Shown piece after piece: positions 5,948-6,621 of a stretch of DNA of 6,621 bases. Source of the DNA: Alphaproteobacteria bacterium (GTDB lineage Bacteria; Pseudomonadota; Alphaproteobacteria; Sphingomonadales; Sphingomonadaceae); contig JAHJWA010000276.1 of assembly GCA_018828205.1 (NCBI GenBank), positions 1-6,621 on the forward strand, written 5' to 3'. The notes below the pieces were generated by a model, which worked only from the letters and a program-made list of their open reading frames with translations, had not been told where the DNA came from and did no database searches. A program made the position numbers and the translations under genes. Each line of letters starts with the position of its first letter. Position 1 is the first letter of the stretch.

Positions 5948-6621
5948 ATGACCCGCCTGCGCAGGCTCGCCGATCCCGACCACCTCCCCGCGCTGCGCGA
6001 GCAATATTGCCGCGCGCAGCCCGCCGCGGGGCTCGGCGCGCTCGATCCGCCGCCGCGGATCCTGCTGCTCTACGGGAGCTTGCGCACCCGGTCCTATTCG
6101 CGGCTGGCGGTGGAGGAAGCGGCGCGGCTGCTGCAGCGCTTCGGCTGCGAGACGCGGATCTTCGACCCCACCGACCTGCCGCTGCCCGACCAGGTGGCCG
6201 AGGACAACCACCCCGCGGTGCACGAATTGCGCGAGCATTCGCTGTGGTCCGAGGGCCAGGTGTGGTGCAGCCCCGAGCGCCACGGCCAGATGACCGGGAT
6301 CATGAAGGCGCAGATCGATCACCTCCCGCTGGCCTATAAGGGCCTGCGCCCGACGCAGGGGCGCACGCTGGCGGTGATGCAGGTCAGCGCCGGGTCGCAG
6401 AGCTTCAACACCATCAACACGATGCGCGTGCTCGGGCGCTGGATGCGGATGGTGACCATCCCCAACCAGTCCTCGGTGGCCAAGGCCTATGAGGAATTCG
6501 ACGAGGCGGGGCGGATGAAGCCCTCCGCCTATTACGACCGCATCGTCGATGTGATGGAGGAGCTGCTGCGCTTCACCGTGCTGCTGCGCCCGCATGCGGC
6601 GCAGCTGGTCGACCGCTATTC
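5948..6621 (+). CDS. arsH: ArsH, NADPH-dependent FMN oxidoreductase (3' end cut by window edge)
   Basis: The frame is open to the window end; 224 residues plus two bases are visible, and only a short C-terminal tail should be missing, since ArsH proteins are about 230-245 residues. Flavodoxin-like fold: GSLRTRSYSR (residues 43-52) is the FMN-phosphate loop. SPERHG (108-113), TGIMKAQID, VSAGSQSFN, IPNQSSVAKAYEEFDEAGR and the closing LVDRY are ArsH hallmarks. Relatives oxidise toxic trivalent methylarsenicals to the pentavalent form using NADPH and FMN, and some reduce other acceptors such as quinones or chromate. The start ATG 5948 is 14 bases after acr3; GAAAG at 5937-5941 is a weak ribosome site. 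A GTG at 5930 overlapping the acr3 stop is in frame and would add six residues. Last visible gene of the operon. Confidence 0.95.
   Translation, partial: MTRLRRLADPDHLPALREQYCRAQPAAGLGALDPPPRILLLYGSLRTRSYSRLAVEEAARLLQRFGCETRIFDPTDLPLPDQVAEDNHPAVHELREHSLWSEGQVWCSPERHGQMTGIMKAQIDHLPLAYKGLRPTQGRTLAVMQVSAGSQSFNTINTMRVLGRWMRMVTIPNQSSVAKAYEEFDEAGRMKPSAYYDRIVDVMEELLRFTVLLRPHAAQLVDRY

Noticed and set aside
5894..6595. A 233-residue open frame on the - strand, and a + strand frame at 5896-6339
   Set aside because: Both are shadows of arsH, whose sense frame carries all ArsH motifs and stays open to the window edge.
1..6621. Search for CRISPR arrays, insertion sequences, tRNA genes and attachment sites
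   Set aside because: No regularly spaced repeats, transposase, terminal inverted repeats or tRNA-like sequence was seen.

Overview
The window is high-GC (roughly two-thirds G+C by eye), dense, single-stranded coding DNA. Codon use (heavy GCG, CTG, ATC, GGC) and protein similarity suggest an alphaproteobacterium, probably of the Sphingomonadales/Erythrobacteraceae type. That placement is an inference; the window holds no rRNA or other marker. All six supported genes lie on the + strand, and composition looks even throughout, with no sign of a recently inserted foreign segment.

Left part (1-1290): the C-terminal part of a membrane protein with a spermidine-synthase-like methyltransferase-fold domain. 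Its start lies outside the window. A 224-base gap follows (1291-1514), holding one short perfect inverted repeat but no convincing gene or promoter.

Middle (1515-3867): a two-gene unit of a SulP/SLC26 anion transporter with a C-terminal STAS domain, then 16 bases later a tandem universal stress protein (Usp). The pairing suggests ATP- or stress-linked control of anion transport, but the substrate cannot be read from sequence.

Right part (3868-6621): an arsenic-resistance operon in the order arsR, arsC, acr3, arsH. Upstream of arsR is a clear promoter region whose -35 box directly abuts a 12-6-12 inverted repeat (11 of 12 positions matching), the likely ArsR operator. The genes are tightly packed: an 8-base gap, then a 4-base ATGA overlap, then a 14-base gap. 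Together they encode an arsenite-sensing repressor, a low-molecular-weight-phosphatase-type arsenate reductase, an Acr3 arsenite efflux permease, and ArsH, an FMN enzyme known in relatives to oxidise trivalent methylarsenicals. arsH runs off the right edge, missing only its last few residues.

No wholly new system was found. The items most worth following up are the four-half-site ars operator, the AfArsR-like C-terminal cysteine site of ArsR, and the SulP-Usp pair next to the ars operon.
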